Both the position numbers and the translations under genes were made by a program. Positions 53,071-63,635 of a stretch of 64,000 bases of DNA are shown here, piece by piece (position 1 is the stretch's first letter; the number at the start of each line of letters is the position of its first letter). The notes beneath the pieces are model-generated. The model saw nothing but the letters and a program-made list of their open reading frames with translations. It was not told the DNA's origin and searched no databases. The DNA is from Alteromonas sp. BL110 (GTDB lineage: Bacteria > Pseudomonadota > Gammaproteobacteria > Enterobacterales > Alteromonadaceae), in contig NZ_CP031967.1 in the NCBI RefSeq assembly GCF_003443615.1, positions 3,658,001 through 3,722,000 of the forward strand, read 5' to 3'.

Positions 53071-55680
53071 AAAGACTTTCTGAAGGTAACACCAAAGCTT
53101 CTAGGTGCGCCTGGGTAAGCCATGATTTTACCGGTTTGCACTGGCACATCAAACCCGCTTCGCGCAACGTACTCTTCGTCGAATACGTTGCGCGACCATG
53201 CAATGATTTCGCTATCCCATTGTGGAATAGTGAAGCTTACACGGACGTTAAACAGTGAAAAATCGTCTGAGTATTTATACGGGTCGTTGGCATCGTCAAG
53301 AAATACATCACCCGTGTATTGGTAATCAATACTTGCAGAGGCAGGGTATTTGCCAATTTCAAAGTAGTGATTCAGCATAAGAGATAGTGAGTTCTGAGGC
53401 TCGAAGCCTACGCGGTCTCCGTCTCTTGAGCAGAACGGGTCATTAGGCTCCACACGGCCCGGGTCGTCAATGCCCGTGTGCCACGTGTACGCTACCCAAC
53501 AGGTACCGCGTTTAAACTCATCAAAGTTAGCTAGTGTGCGGGAGGCAACGGCATGTAATTCGGTGTTTTCTGTTACTAGCCATGTGGCTTCAAGTTCTAC
53601 GCCTTTAACTATGATATCGCCCGCATTTTGCAAGTTAAAACCTGTTCCGGTAAAGGTCGTCGCTTGAAAGTCGCTAATTTGTGTGTAGTGCGCAGCGGCA
53701 TTTACCCGAATACCATGTTCTTTGAAATCGTGTTTAACGCCTATTTCAGCACTTCGTGATTTTTCAGCGTCAAACAGCGGGCTAAGTGAAGGCAAGATCC
53801 TGTCTGTATTCGTCCCGCCTGCTTTGTAACCAGTGGCTAAGCTGGCGTAGGTTAACGTGTTGTTGTTGGGGTGATAAGCCAGTTTTACTGTGCCTGTCAG
53901 CTGGGAATCATCAAGCTGCTCGTTTAAATCAGGGCGAGGCATAACCGCTGCCGAGCCTAAGAAAAAGTACCCCCAGCCTGCCTGCTGAAAAGGTGCGATG
54001 GCATTCAGTGATTCAGCTGACGGTGCTTGGCCGACAGTCAAGGCTGCAGCAATGTCTTGTAAACCTTGTACTGCACGCCCGATATTAGGCCATTGCGCAG
54101 GGTTTTGACTTAGCCCATCAATACCGGGGCCTCGTTCGTCATAAGCTCCGTCAATAGATTTTTCTTCACGGGTATAGCGTAAGCCAGTGGTAAGCGTAAA
54201 ATTACGGTTTAGCAGCCAATCGAACTGAGAGAATAAAGCAATGCTGTCTTGCTCTTGATTAGCCGTGTGTACAAAAGCGGTTCCAGACGGGGCTGGCGCT
54301 GCAGCAGGCGCAATAAAACCGGATGTAATTGCAGAAAATTCGTTGATAGCGTTAGCTAGCGGCAGCAGGTCAGGCGCAGCGGCATTGAAAAATACGCTAA
54401 AATCACCTTGCGTTGTAGTATCGAAGGTTAAGTCTAAGTTTTGGCTGTAGTAATAAGCACCTATTAGGGCCGCGTACGTCATCACTGCTGTAATGCAGCC
54501 TGACTTCTTGAGAGAACGATTGCTGTCTGGCATCGTTTGTCGCAGTAAGCAGGTCGACATCAGAAAAGTCAGTATCAACAGTATCCAAGCTATCAAACGC
54601 ACGATATGCGCTAATACTTATAAAATTCCATGCTTTGTTTAATGCTACATCTACCTGAATTGATACTCCTTTATCTTCCATTTTTGAAAGGGGAGCCTGC
54701 GACAATGATGTCTTATAATTATAAAAGTCCTCGCGCCCGTAGATGGTGGCGTTGAATGGCGGTTGAAGTAACACTGCATCAGTGCCGAATTTACCCGCTA
54801 GGTCATTGGCCTGAATATTATTTTGAAACGTCAGTGCGCCGCAGCACCGTTCGTCTAGCTCTCCGTAATCGGCAATTAATCTTACGCTGACGTTTTTTGT
54901 TGGTGTGTAAAGTAGCTGCGCTTTTACCGCAGACCGGTTACGGTTGTTCAAGCTTTGCCCGCTAACCTCATCGATGATGAAGCCGTCGCCATGTGAACTA
55001 AAGCCGGAAACTCGCATGGCGAGAATATCCTCGATAAGCGAAAACGACGATCCAGCACTCAAGCGAACCAAGTCGTCATTGCCAATAATGGCTTCGGCAA
55101 ACCCGTCGCGTTCGTCATGTGAAGGTGCAACCGTAGTTAACGTCATCGCGCCAGCAGCGGTATTCTTACCAAATAAGGTGCCCTGTGGCCCGCGTAACAC
55201 TTCTATAGATTCAATATCAACAAGATCGCTAATTAATGCATTCTGTCTGGAGCGGTAAACACCGTCAACATACAGTCCTACCGATGACTCGAAGCCAAAG
55301 TTTTGAGAAGAAGTACCTATACCCCGAATAGAAAAGCCTGAATTAGTCACACTTTGGTTTTGAAACGCACCAAAAGCAGGTACGTAGTTTTGCAAATCGA
55401 ACATATCGCGACTAACGGTTTCAACCAAGTCTTGCCCTGAAAGTACAGTAACAGCAACGGGAACCTCCTGCAGATTTTGTGACGTTTTCTGTGCTTGAAC
55501 TACTATGTGTTCCAGTGCCTTGTTCGCAGGTTTTATTCGTTCGCCATCGTAGATATTTGCTTGGGCGTTAACAGAGCTAGCAGAAAATACAAGCGCAGTT
55601 AAAATGCAGTAAGTGATAGGGTTTATAGTTGCTCTTACATTTGCAGAAAGGTAGGGCAAGGCGTATGTAAGTGACTTCAT
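53067..55680 (-). pseudogene. TonB-dependent receptor, frameshifted
   Basis: An outer-membrane receptor of about 870 codons in two frames. The first part has a signal peptide, HIVVQAQKTSQNLQEVPVAV, an FSIRGIGTSSQNFGFE plug motif, and VLRGPQGTLFGKNTAAGA. It ends in the wrong frame after HYSSDDVR. The second part continues GAYYYSQNLDLTFDTT and ends in the barrel C-terminus RSFGVTFRKSF. Removing one C from the GGCCC (minus strand, 54467-54469) joins HYSSDDVRGLIGAYYY without loss. This may be a real frameshift or a sequencing error. It is divergent from the acyl-CoA genes. Confidence 0.88.
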
Positions 55681-56016
55681 TTTAGGTCTTATTATAGTTC
55701 AGAAGCTAAACGCCTCTAGCCAAACTTATCACGACAAAGTCGCGTCCATGTGCGCGCAGTCCCTTACATTCGGTCGTCTCTACTCCAATAAGACGTCTTG
55801 ATTGCCTGTTAAGTAGACAAATAAAGCGAGCACATTCCACGCAATTGAAACGTATATGTCAAGTTTTGTTCAAAACATTTGCTAAAAGAGCACAGAAGGC
55901 AGGTGCATAGTTTCACATGATGCATACTCATTCAAAATATTAATTAAACTTATACTGCCGTTTTACTTAGTATGTGATTTGAAATGATTAACATATTCAT
56001 AACATCAGGCGGCGGT
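55681..56016. promoter_or_regulatory. Divergent promoter region with two palindromes
   Basis: This 336-base region separates the TonB receptor from the acyl-CoA gene run. It contains a perfect AGACGTCT (55791-55798), which equals one MetJ met-box, but no adjacent second box is convincing. It also contains GTTTTGTTCAAAAC (55863-55876), a symmetric operator-like site. Both are candidate regulator sites; neither is proven. Confidence 0.4.
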
Positions 56017-56703
56017 ATGACAGACATCTATTTAGTACGCCATGGCCAAGCGTCTTTTGGGCAAGCGAACTATGACAAACTTAGCGAGTTAGGTGGGCAA
56101 CAAGCTATCTGGCTTGGTGATTATTTTAAGCATCGCAACATTCAGTTCGATTCGGTATTTTCTGGTGATATGGTTCGCCATCACGAAACTAAAGAGGGTA
56201 TCGCGAAAGGTATAGCATCTAACGAATACGCATTGCCTGATGCAACAGTCAACAGCGCGCTCAACGAATTTAATTTCCAAGCGGTGGCCAAAGCGTATTT
56301 AACACGATTTCCCGAAGCGAAGGTGCCAGAAGGCGCATCGCCCTCCGAATACTACCGACTGCTTAAAAAGGCAATGATAGCTTGGTCTGAAGACCAGCTA
56401 GCTCATGAATTGTTAGATGAAACTTGGGAACAGTTTGAAGGCCGTGTCCACTCCATGCTTGCTCATCTTAAAACGGCAGACGCTAAAAGAGTACTGGTCG
56501 TTAGCTCGGGTGGCGCTATTGCCATGATGCTGAAACACATCCTCGGCTACGATGCTAAAACGGTTGTGAATATGAACTTACAAATTCGCAATGCCAGCTT
56601 TTCACAATGCTTCGCCAATGCGCGAGGTGTACATTTAAATAACTTCAACAGCGTACCTCACCTGGATGTGATAGACAGGTTACACGCCATTACCTACAGC
56701 TAA
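56017..56703 (+). CDS. Histidine phosphatase-family protein
   Basis: A 228-residue protein of the phosphoglycerate mutase-like histidine phosphatase family. The catalytic motif LVRHGQ (near residue 5) carries the nucleophilic His, and the second His block [16 protein letters not shown] follows later. The start at ATG 56017 is chosen because the family begins there, not at ATG 55984. It heads a run with an acyl-CoA dehydrogenase (11 bases later) and an APH-like kinase, so a role in that pathway is possible. Confidence 0.85.
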   Translation: MTDIYLVRHGQASFGQANYDKLSELGGQQAIWLGDYFKHRNIQFDSVFSGDMVRHHETKEGIAKGIASNEYALPDATVNSALNEFNFQAVAKAYLTRFPEAKVPEGASPSEYYRLLKKAMIAWSEDQLAHELLDETWEQFEGRVHSMLAHLKTADAKRVLVVSSGGAIAMMLKHILGYDAKTVVNMNLQIRNASFSQCFANARGVHLNNFNSVPHLDVIDRLHAITYS

Positions 56704-56714
56704 ATGGGGCAGTT

Positions 56715-57944
56715 ATGAACTTTGAGTATAATGAGAAGACCCAAGCGCTTTTAGAAAAGCTAAAAGCGTTTATGAAAGAAGAAGTGTATCCAATTGAAAA
56801 AGAGTACATTCATGCCGTAGAAAATGGCTCAGCCAATAATGGTGAAGGTCGTTGGAAAACGCCGCAAATGATGCAGACGTTAAAGCAACGTGCCAAAGAA
56901 GCGGGTCTTTGGAATTTGTTCTTACCTGAAGAGTATAAGCCTTATGGTGCAGGTCTAACTAATGCTGAGTACGCGCCGCTCTGCGAAGAAATGGGGCGTG
57001 TGTTGTTTAGTGCGGAGATTTTTAACTGTAGTGCCCCGGATACAGGCAACATGGAAGTGTTAGCCAAATACGGTAACGAAGAGCATAAAAAGCAGTGGTT
57101 AGAGCCGCTTTTAAACGGAGAAATACGCTCCGCTTTCGCGATGACTGAGCCTGCAGTGGCATCGAGTGACGCGACAAACATCGAAACGTCTATTACACGC
57201 GATGGTGACGAGTATGTAATAAATGGTCGTAAATGGTATACCAGCGGCGCAATGAACGAAAACTGCAAGATAATGGTGGTAATGGGCAAAACTGATTTTG
57301 ATGCTCCTCGTCACCAACAGCAGTCTCAAATTTTAGTGCCAATGGATACAAAAGGCGTAACTATAGTGCGGCCTATGGCAGCGATGGGCTACTACGATGA
57401 GCCAGTAGGTCACGCTGAAGTTTTGTTTGAAGATGTCCGCGTACCGGCCGAGAACTTATTGCTAGGAGAAGGTCGCGGTTTTGAAATTGCCCAAGGTCGT
57501 TTAGGGCCCGGTCGTATTCACCACTGCATGCGCCTTATTGGCTGTGCACAGCGTGCTTTGGACATGGCATGTGAACGTGTTGAACAGCGTGTTGCCTTTG
57601 GTAAGCCTTTATCAAAGCAGCAGTCGATAAGAGAAAATATTGCTCAAATGCACTGCGATATTGAACAGGCACGTTTGCTGACATTAAAAGCGGCAGACAA
57701 AATGGATCGCTACGGTAACAAGGTGTCTAGAGACATAATTGCAGCTATCAAAATTGTAGCGCCCACAATGGCATGTAAAGTTATAGACCAAGCCATTCAA
57801 ATGCATGGTGCTGCCGGAACCAGTCAAGACTTCGTGCTATCTGCGATGTATGCGTATGCGCGCACAATAAAGTTAGCAGATGGCCCAGATGAAGTTCACA
57901 TGATGCAGCTTGGACGCAATTTAATTGCTGAAAAAAACGCATAA
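56715..57944 (+). CDS. Acyl-CoA dehydrogenase
   Basis: A 409-residue FAD-dependent dehydrogenase. It shows [30 protein letters not shown], the [19 protein letters not shown] segment, [12 protein letters not shown] and [11 protein letters not shown] with GPDEVH at the end. This long form with a phosphotransferase gene next door resembles the ACAD10/ACAD11 pair, where a kinase and a dehydrogenase act on the same acyl substrates (for example 4-hydroxy acids). Chain length is not predictable. Confidence 0.92.
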   Translation: MNFEYNEKTQALLEKLKAFMKEEVYPIEKEYIHAVENGSANNGEGRWKTPQMMQTLKQRAKEAGLWNLFLPEEYKPYGAGLTNAEYAPLCEEMGRVLFSAEIFNCSAPDTGNMEVLAKYGNEEHKKQWLEPLLNGEIRSAFAMTEPAVASSDATNIETSITRDGDEYVINGRKWYTSGAMNENCKIMVVMGKTDFDAPRHQQQSQILVPMDTKGVTIVRPMAAMGYYDEPVGHAEVLFEDVRVPAENLLLGEGRGFEIAQGRLGPGRIHHCMRLIGCAQRALDMACERVEQRVAFGKPLSKQQSIRENIAQMHCDIEQARLLTLKAADKMDRYGNKVSRDIIAAIKIVAPTMACKVIDQAIQMHGAAGTSQDFVLSAMYAYARTIKLADGPDEVHMMQLGRNLIAEKNA

Positions 57945-57953
57945 GGAGTAAGT

Positions 57954-59012
57954 GTGCCAAACGACAAAGCTAATGCGCCACACGCGATAGACTTAACGGC
58001 GCTTAATGAATACTTATCTTCTGCGTGCCCAAGTGTTGGGCACGTTGAAAGCGCTGAAAAATTTGCAGGCGGACAATCGAACCCTACATTTAAGCTAACC
58101 ACGGATAATGGCGTTTATGTATTACGTCGCCAACCGCCGGGTAAGTTACTGAAATCTGCGCACGCGGTAGACAGAGAGTTCCGCGTTATTAATGCCTTGC
58201 AGGGCTCAAAAGTGCCAGTGCCTAAAGCGTACCACTTATGTGAAGATACTAGCATTATTGGCAGCATGTTTTACATAATGGCGTTTGTAGAGGGGGAGAT
58301 TTATTGGAACAGCGCGTTACCGGAAGTAGAGTCTTCTGCGACACGCGGTGCAATGTACGATGAAATGAATCAAGTTCTTGCTGCGCTTCATAGTGTCGAT
58401 ATTGAAGGTGCTGGCTTAAGCGATTACGGCAAGCCTGGTAGCTACTTCGAGCGTCAATTAAGTAGGTGGACAAAGCAGTATCGAGCATCTGAACTTGAGC
58501 ATATTGAAGAGATTGAGCGTCTTATTCAGTATCTAGAAACTAATTTGCCTGAGGACGATGGCCAAGTGTCGCTAGTTCACGGTGATTTTCGCTTAGACAA
58601 CATGATGTTTGATATGTCTGATACTGATAATCCGCAGGTGGTTGCAGTATTAGACTGGGAACTTTCAACCTTGGGTCACCCCTACGCCGATTTGGCTTAC
58701 CAGTGTATGCAGCTGCGTTTGCCTTCTGACATTGCCCACGCCGCTGGTTTAGGTGGGCTTGATAGAAAACAGTTAGGTATACCTACAGAAAGAGAGTATA
58801 TCGATGCATACTGCGAGCGCAGAGGTATTGCGGCCATTAATAACTGGACCTTCTATTTGGCATTTAGTTTTTTCCGTTTGGCCGCTATTTTACAAGGTGT
58901 AGTGAAGCGCGCTCACGATGGCAATGCGTCAAGTGAAAAGGCTATGCAGCTGGGGGCAATGGTGCGACCGCTTGCTCAAATTGCAAATCAAACCATACAC
59001 CACAGCGAATAA
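57954..59012 (+). CDS. APH-family phosphotransferase (ACAD10/11 kinase-like)
   Basis: A 352-residue kinase-like protein. It has SNPTFKLTTDNGVYVLRRQPPG, the catalytic loop LVHGDFRLDNMMFD (Asp and Asn) and VLDWELSTLGHPYADLAY (metal-binding Asp). It starts with GTG at 57954, with AAGGAG upstream, nine bases after the acyl-CoA dehydrogenase stop. In ACAD11-like systems the kinase phosphorylates a hydroxyacyl-CoA that the dehydrogenase partner then processes. The same task is likely but inferred. Confidence 0.88.
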   Translation: MPNDKANAPHAIDLTALNEYLSSACPSVGHVESAEKFAGGQSNPTFKLTTDNGVYVLRRQPPGKLLKSAHAVDREFRVINALQGSKVPVPKAYHLCEDTSIIGSMFYIMAFVEGEIYWNSALPEVESSATRGAMYDEMNQVLAALHSVDIEGAGLSDYGKPGSYFERQLSRWTKQYRASELEHIEEIERLIQYLETNLPEDDGQVSLVHGDFRLDNMMFDMSDTDNPQVVAVLDWELSTLGHPYADLAYQCMQLRLPSDIAHAAGLGGLDRKQLGIPTEREYIDAYCERRGIAAINNWTFYLAFSFFRLAAILQGVVKRAHDGNASSEKAMQLGAMVRPLAQIANQTIHHSE

Positions 59013-59086
59013 ACGCCACTTAACGTATTTAATGACATGCCATGCTATTTACAGCGGGCACGTCGAACATAGAAACTGGAGACAGT

Positions 59087-60061
59087 ATGAAAGCAATTGT
59101 ATGCGAATCTTTCGGGCCACTTGATGACCTTCAATTAAAAGATGTGGCAGACCCAGTAGTTAAGAAAGGCCATGTGGTGGTGAACGTAGAAGCCGCAGGC
59201 GTTAATTTTCCAGATGGTTTATTAGTTCAAGGCTTGTACCAAATGCAGCCAGACTTCCCATTTGTCCCTGGTAACGAAGTGGCGGGTACTATAAGCGAAG
59301 TAGGCGAGGGCGTAAGCCACCTAAAAGAAGGGCAGCGAGTTATCGCGCTCTCTAACTTAGGTGGTTACGCAGAAAAAGCGCTAATCCCAGCTACGCATGT
59401 CATGCCGTTACCCGATCCGATTCACGTAAACGAAGGGGCTGCCCTTGTAACTGCCCATGCAACAGCCCATCACGCTTTGAAACAACGGGCAAAGCTGCAG
59501 CCCGGCGAAACGTTGGTTGTAACCGGTGCTGCTGGTGGTACTGGCTTAGCAGCTGTGCAAATAGGCAAGATAATGGGGGCTAAAGTTATTGCCGTTTGTT
59601 CAACTGAAGAAAAGCTAGCCCTTGCCAAAGAGTATGGCGCTGATGTTTTAATTAACTACAAAGAAAAAGACCTAAAAGAAACGCTGAAAGAGGTGACTGG
59701 CGGGAAAGGCGCTGACGTAGTTTATGAATGCGTTGGTGGCGATACCTTCCACGCTTGTAGTCGCAGTATGGCTTGGGAAGGGCGTTTACTCGTTGTAGGC
59801 TTTGCGGGTGGTGAAATTCCAAAGTTCCCAGTAAATCTTGCTCTAGTTAAAGGCTACTCGGTCATGGGCGTATTTTGGGGCTCATTCACTCAGCACGATC
59901 CGAAGGGGTTCGCTGAGAATATGCAAGAGCTGCTTACGTGGTACGTGCAAGGAAAAGTTAAAGTTGTGGTTGATGAAGCCCTGCCATTAGAACAAGCGAC
60001 CAAAGCTATGGCGAAGGTTATGAACCGAGAGGTAAAAGGTAAGATGGTACTTGTGCCTTAA
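59087..60061 (+). CDS. NADPH:quinone oxidoreductase-family (MDR) protein
   Basis: A 324-residue zinc-free medium-chain reductase. It shows GVNFPDGLLVQGLYQ, FVPGNEVAGTISEVGEGV and the nucleotide loop VTGAAGGTGLAAVQIGKIMGAKVIAV. The ATG at 59087 with GGAG upstream gives the normal length. It is the last gene of the acyl-CoA run and is followed by a terminator. It may reduce an enoyl or quinone substrate; this is not fixed by sequence. Confidence 0.88.
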   Translation: MKAIVCESFGPLDDLQLKDVADPVVKKGHVVVNVEAAGVNFPDGLLVQGLYQMQPDFPFVPGNEVAGTISEVGEGVSHLKEGQRVIALSNLGGYAEKALIPATHVMPLPDPIHVNEGAALVTAHATAHHALKQRAKLQPGETLVVTGAAGGTGLAAVQIGKIMGAKVIAVCSTEEKLALAKEYGADVLINYKEKDLKETLKEVTGGKGADVVYECVGGDTFHACSRSMAWEGRLLVVGFAGGEIPKFPVNLALVKGYSVMGVFWGSFTQHDPKGFAENMQELLTWYVQGKVKVVVDEALPLEQATKAMAKVMNREVKGKMVLVP

Positions 60062-60098
60062 CGCTGCAGGCACGACTAAAAGGTAAACTAACGTGAAA

Positions 60099-60129
60099 AG
60101 CCTGACTCTTCTATGGTTCAGGCTCTTTT
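60099..60129 (+). terminator. Terminator after the quinone oxidoreductase
   Basis: The stem AGCCTGA/TCAGGCT with a 12-base loop, followed by CTTTT, is placed 38 bases past the stop and before the convergent DUF6174 gene. Confidence 0.7.
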
Positions 60130-60149
60130 CGTGAATCTTTGAGCAATAG

Positions 60150-60914
60150 TTATTCAGGAACTAGCTCTACGTTGAACTCTCTGGTCAACACATGGCACAA
60201 GTCTTTACCAATGCCTAAATTATCTACCTGATAGTCTTGATAACCCTGCTTTTGTACTGTGAGGGTGTAAAAGCCAGAACGTTCGTCAAGCATTGCAATT
60301 AAACCGTCATCTGCACAATCCGTATCATCAACCATAACAGTTTCAGAATACGCTTCTTCCATTGCAGTAGCCGTAACGCCACATGCAATCGGCATTTGCG
60401 TTGTTTGATCTGTTACCGAAAGCAAGAGGCCATCTTCTACCGTTGCTGTACAAGCCACATCGCCTTCGGCAACAAGGTTGCTAATTGTTAGGGTATATTC
60501 GTCGTCAGCTGTTTGCTCGTTGATATCCACGTTAATTTCGGTCGGGTAGCCGAGTTCAGGGTCGTATTTTACCGATAGCGATTCTGCGCGACTTTCTTCT
60601 AATGCAATAAGTTGAAACAAGCTATCAATGCTTTCTGTAGTTGCATCATCTAAGGGTAAGGCAATATTGCCTTCAATAATAGTTTGAGAGGTGACCTGGC
60701 TGCCTTCTACCAAGACTAAGCGAGGTAGCGTAGTTTCTTCGGTGCAAAAACATGATACTTGATACTCAAACTGATAAGTGTCGATGTTCTCGGTTTCCCA
60801 CTTTGCGCGATTAGCGTTCAGGTCGTCGAGTACATCGTTTGAATCGCTACCACCGCAGCCTAATAAGAGCGTAGTAGCAGAAATCACCGTAGCAATACGT
60901 AAAATAGAAATCAT
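60150..60914 (-). CDS. DUF6174-domain lipoprotein
   Basis: A 254-residue lipoprotein with a lipobox at LLLGC-G (Cys 20) and an acidic mature part. It shows DTYQFEYQVSCFC and LSVKYDPELGYPTEINVD, the DUF6174 pattern, followed by a second, acidic C-terminal region with Cys residues (ACTATVEDG, DDTDCADDG) that looks like a carboxypeptidase-regulatory-like repeat (GFYTLTVQKQGYQDYQV). Function is unknown. It is monocistronic. Confidence 0.8.
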   Translation of the reverse strand: MISILRIATVISATTLLLGCGGSDSNDVLDDLNANRAKWETENIDTYQFEYQVSCFCTEETTLPRLVLVEGSQVTSQTIIEGNIALPLDDATTESIDSLFQLIALEESRAESLSVKYDPELGYPTEINVDINEQTADDEYTLTISNLVAEGDVACTATVEDGLLLSVTDQTTQMPIACGVTATAMEEAYSETVMVDDTDCADDGLIAMLDERSGFYTLTVQKQGYQDYQVDNLGIGKDLCHVLTREFNVELVPE

Positions 60915-60994
60915 AACTTTCCTTGTTTTTTATTTTTCATAATTAGCCGCGATAATAGGTTTCGCGGCAGTTTTGTGGCAATTAGAAATAAAAA

Positions 60995-61028
60995 AGCGGC
61001 TTTGCACTTCACATAATACAAAACCGCT
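60995..61028 (-). terminator. Terminator after the alpha-amylase gene
   Basis: On the minus strand AGCGGTTTTG pairs with CAAAGCCGCT (one mismatch), followed by TTTTTATTTC. It lies about 70 bases past the amylase stop. Confidence 0.7.
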
Positions 61029-61096
61029 ATAAAATTTATATTAATATAATTGATGTAAAAGTAAACAATTTCACTCAAGAACGTTGTGACGCTGAC

Positions 61097-62512
61097 TTAT
61101 TCCATAAGCCACATTCGGGCGCTTCTTCCTGGTATATAGAACTTGTGCCACTGAGTGGTAATATATTGCACATCGTTACTTAACGTATCGCGGTAGTTTC
61201 TGTGCCACCATAGATCGTCTGTTGATGTATCTACCCAAATATCTTGGCCGTTTGCGCATTTATTAATACCCACAAGACCCTGATGATCACGCCTGAAGAA
61301 AATAATGCAGTCGTTATGACTTAGCACTTGCATGCCACTGCCCTGAACACTGTTATGAAATTTAACCATACCCTTGATGTCATCTCGCTTGTATAAATCT
61401 ACCCAGCGATTATCACCACTTTCATTGTTATCTGAGTACAGTAGTGGAACACCACCATCACGCCCTAGTACATAGGCATTTGCCAAATACTCGTCGGTAG
61501 GATCAAGTAACTGGTAGCGGAAGCCGTCGTTTAGAGGTATGTCGTGGGTAATACTAAACGTGATGGCTTTCTCGCCTGATAAAGCCTGACCGTATGCACT
61601 TGGGTCAGCTAAGGCACTCATCGAGCCACCGAAGCTAAATGCACTGCGTATTTGCGCGAAAAGCGGGAAGTCGTAGGCCGAGTGACCTGTTGCTGACAAA
61701 TAAGGTGCAAGGAAGTTATCATACTCACTAGAGCCTGCACCGCCTGTGGTAATTATTTCTCCGAAAACATGTACGTCGTTTTTGATATTGCTGTCGAACA
61801 CCGCGTTTATATGATAGTTGGTCATATGCTTTGCAGCATCAACGCGAAAACCAGTAACACCCATGTCTTTTAATGCCTGAAGATACGCTTTTTGTTGGAC
61901 TACTACCCAATTATTGGGGTCTAGGTCGGGCAAACCAGGATCTGGCGCCGCTCCACATAACCTATTGTACTGAACATCACCAACGTTGCTGTAGTTACTG
62001 ATGCACTTAGGGCCACCTTGATCATACGTACCGTGGAAGTCTCCACCTCCAAAAAGGCCGCTACTTACATCACCGAATAATGTAATGCCATTGTAGTATC
62101 CCTGATTTGAAGAGTATTGTTGTAGTACTTCACTTCCGGGGTAGTTCAAGTCTGAACGTTTCCATGCTTCATTCGCCATATGATTAAAGACAATATCCGC
62201 ATAGGTCTCTACACCTTTGGCATTTAATGCACTTACCATCGCTTGAAAGTCAGCAGTGTCACCGAGAGGGTTGTCAATAACTCGATAATCTTGTGGTTGA
62301 TATCGCGCCCACCACTGATTACCTGTTGATTTATAAGCTGGCGAAACAAGTACTTTCTTGTAACCTAGGTCTGCAATCTCTTGCGCTTTTGCGGCAACAT
62401 CGTCGTAGGTCCAGTTAAACGCGTGTAGGATAACGTCTGCATGGCTGTTATAACTTGGCGTACTCAATACGACACTTATTAATAAACCTGCTGCATGTTT
62501 CTTCATCTTCAT
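61097..62512 (-). CDS. Secreted alpha-amylase (GH13)
   Basis: A 471-residue secreted enzyme for hydrolysis of starch-like glucans. After the signal peptide (AAGLLISVVLSTPSYNSHA) the GH13 barrel shows region I DIVFNH (106-111), region II GFRVDAAKH (221-229, nucleophile D225), region III GEI with E252, and region IV ITHDIP with D324. All catalytic residues are present. Calcium-site Asn in FNH is present too. It ends near WHKFYIPGRSARMW with no carbohydrate-binding module. A LacI-type palindrome lies 78 bases upstream. Confidence 0.93.
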   Translation of the reverse strand: MKMKKHAAGLLISVVLSTPSYNSHADVILHAFNWTYDDVAAKAQEIADLGYKKVLVSPAYKSTGNQWWARYQPQDYRVIDNPLGDTADFQAMVSALNAKGVETYADIVFNHMANEAWKRSDLNYPGSEVLQQYSSNQGYYNGITLFGDVSSGLFGGGDFHGTYDQGGPKCISNYSNVGDVQYNRLCGAAPDPGLPDLDPNNWVVVQQKAYLQALKDMGVTGFRVDAAKHMTNYHINAVFDSNIKNDVHVFGEIITTGGAGSSEYDNFLAPYLSATGHSAYDFPLFAQIRSAFSFGGSMSALADPSAYGQALSGEKAITFSITHDIPLNDGFRYQLLDPTDEYLANAYVLGRDGGVPLLYSDNNESGDNRWVDLYKRDDIKGMVKFHNSVQGSGMQVLSHNDCIIFFRRDHQGLVGINKCANGQDIWVDTSTDDLWWHRNYRDTLSNDVQYITTQWHKFYIPGRSARMWLME

Positions 62513-62589
62513 AGTGTGATCTCTTTCAGAAGGGAACGGATAAAAGATGATATTTATATTTACAATTTATTAACCACTGATAAACAAGT

Positions 62590-62603
62590 TGCATACGTAT
62601 TCA
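62590..62603. promoter_or_regulatory. LacI-type palindrome upstream of the amylase
   Basis: TGCATACGTATTCA matches its own inverse at 12 of 14 positions and has the central CG typical of LacI-family operators. It lies about 78 bases before the amylase start on the minus strand. A maltose-type regulator (MalR-like) is the natural candidate; none is encoded in the window. Confidence 0.45.
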
Positions 62604-62738
62604 TGTTTTTTATTGGTTAAGAAAAAAGTGCTTTTTGATTAATATAGGTTGCTTACTAAGAGGTGTGCGTAAGGTGTAATGAACGGCAGAGAGCAGCGCC
62701 CCCTGATTGTTGTGCACGGGGGCGGTCCATTTTGAAGG

Positions 62739-63467
62739 TTATAACGACATATCGCCTAAAATAATGTTCTCCGCGAAACTTTCGTATGCATCGCCAATTT
62801 GTTTGGCTGTGTCATCAGGGAATGTGTGAAAATCTTCACTTTCTAGCGCTTCTGCTATCGCGTTTGCAACAACTTCTGGTCCGGGAGCATCATCAAAGCC
62901 CGCATTTTTACCCATGTCAGTTCCAATAGGGCCTGGGTGGATACTAATGACTGCTACTCCTTTTTCAGATAGTTTTTCACGCAAGCCTTGGGTCAACGAA
63001 TAGGTTGCTGCTTTAGATGCGCAGTACGTTGATATGTCGCCAAACGTTTTAACTGATGCGATTGAATTAAGTTGAACAATGGCACCTTTGTTTGCAACCA
63101 ATGTCGATTCAAATGCTTGTGCAACATGAATTAAACCAAACACGTTCACTTCAAACTCACTACGAAGTGCGTCTTCAGCATTCTCGCTTAACGGTGATTC
63201 ATGCTTCATAATCCCCGCGTTATTGATAACAATGTGAGTATCAGTTGCTTTGTCAGCGAGGCTTTTTACTGACGCTTTGTCAGTAACGTCGACTTGCAGA
63301 GTTTCTACTTTATCTGCGTATTTGTCATGAAGATGAGTAGTTGATTCAGTATCGCGTACTGCCAGATAGACCTTGCTCACGCCTTTATCGAAAAGAGCGT
63401 CTACAGTTGCCTCTCCAATCCCACGATTTGCACCTGTAATAAGCGCTGTCTTACCTTGTAAATCCAT
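62739..63467 (-). CDS. Short-chain dehydrogenase/reductase
   Basis: A 242-residue SDR-family oxidoreductase. It has the cofactor loop TGANRGIGEA (residues 10-19), NNAGIM, the catalytic Ser in QLNSIAS and YCASK (Tyr and Lys). The ATG at 63467 with GGAGGT upstream is preferred over the ATG ten codons earlier. The substrate is unknown. It stands alone between the amylase and the GGDEF gene. Confidence 0.9.
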   Translation of the reverse strand: MDLQGKTALITGANRGIGEATVDALFDKGVSKVYLAVRDTESTTHLHDKYADKVETLQVDVTDKASVKSLADKATDTHIVINNAGIMKHESPLSENAEDALRSEFEVNVFGLIHVAQAFESTLVANKGAIVQLNSIASVKTFGDISTYCASKAATYSLTQGLREKLSEKGVAVISIHPGPIGTDMGKNAGFDDAPGPEVVANAIAEALESEDFHTFPDDTAKQIGDAYESFAENIILGDMSL

Positions 63468-63635
63468 AATGTAGTACCTCCATTTAGTTACAGTCATAGG
63501 TTCCTTCCTAAAAATAGAGGTAAAAGATCACATATATAGCTAAGTGAAATCAGGCATGGACCCACTAACGTCAAAGTTATTAGCTTTACTTGGTTGTTGA
63601 ACTATAAAATTGAAAGCCGATTAAGCCTTCACATT

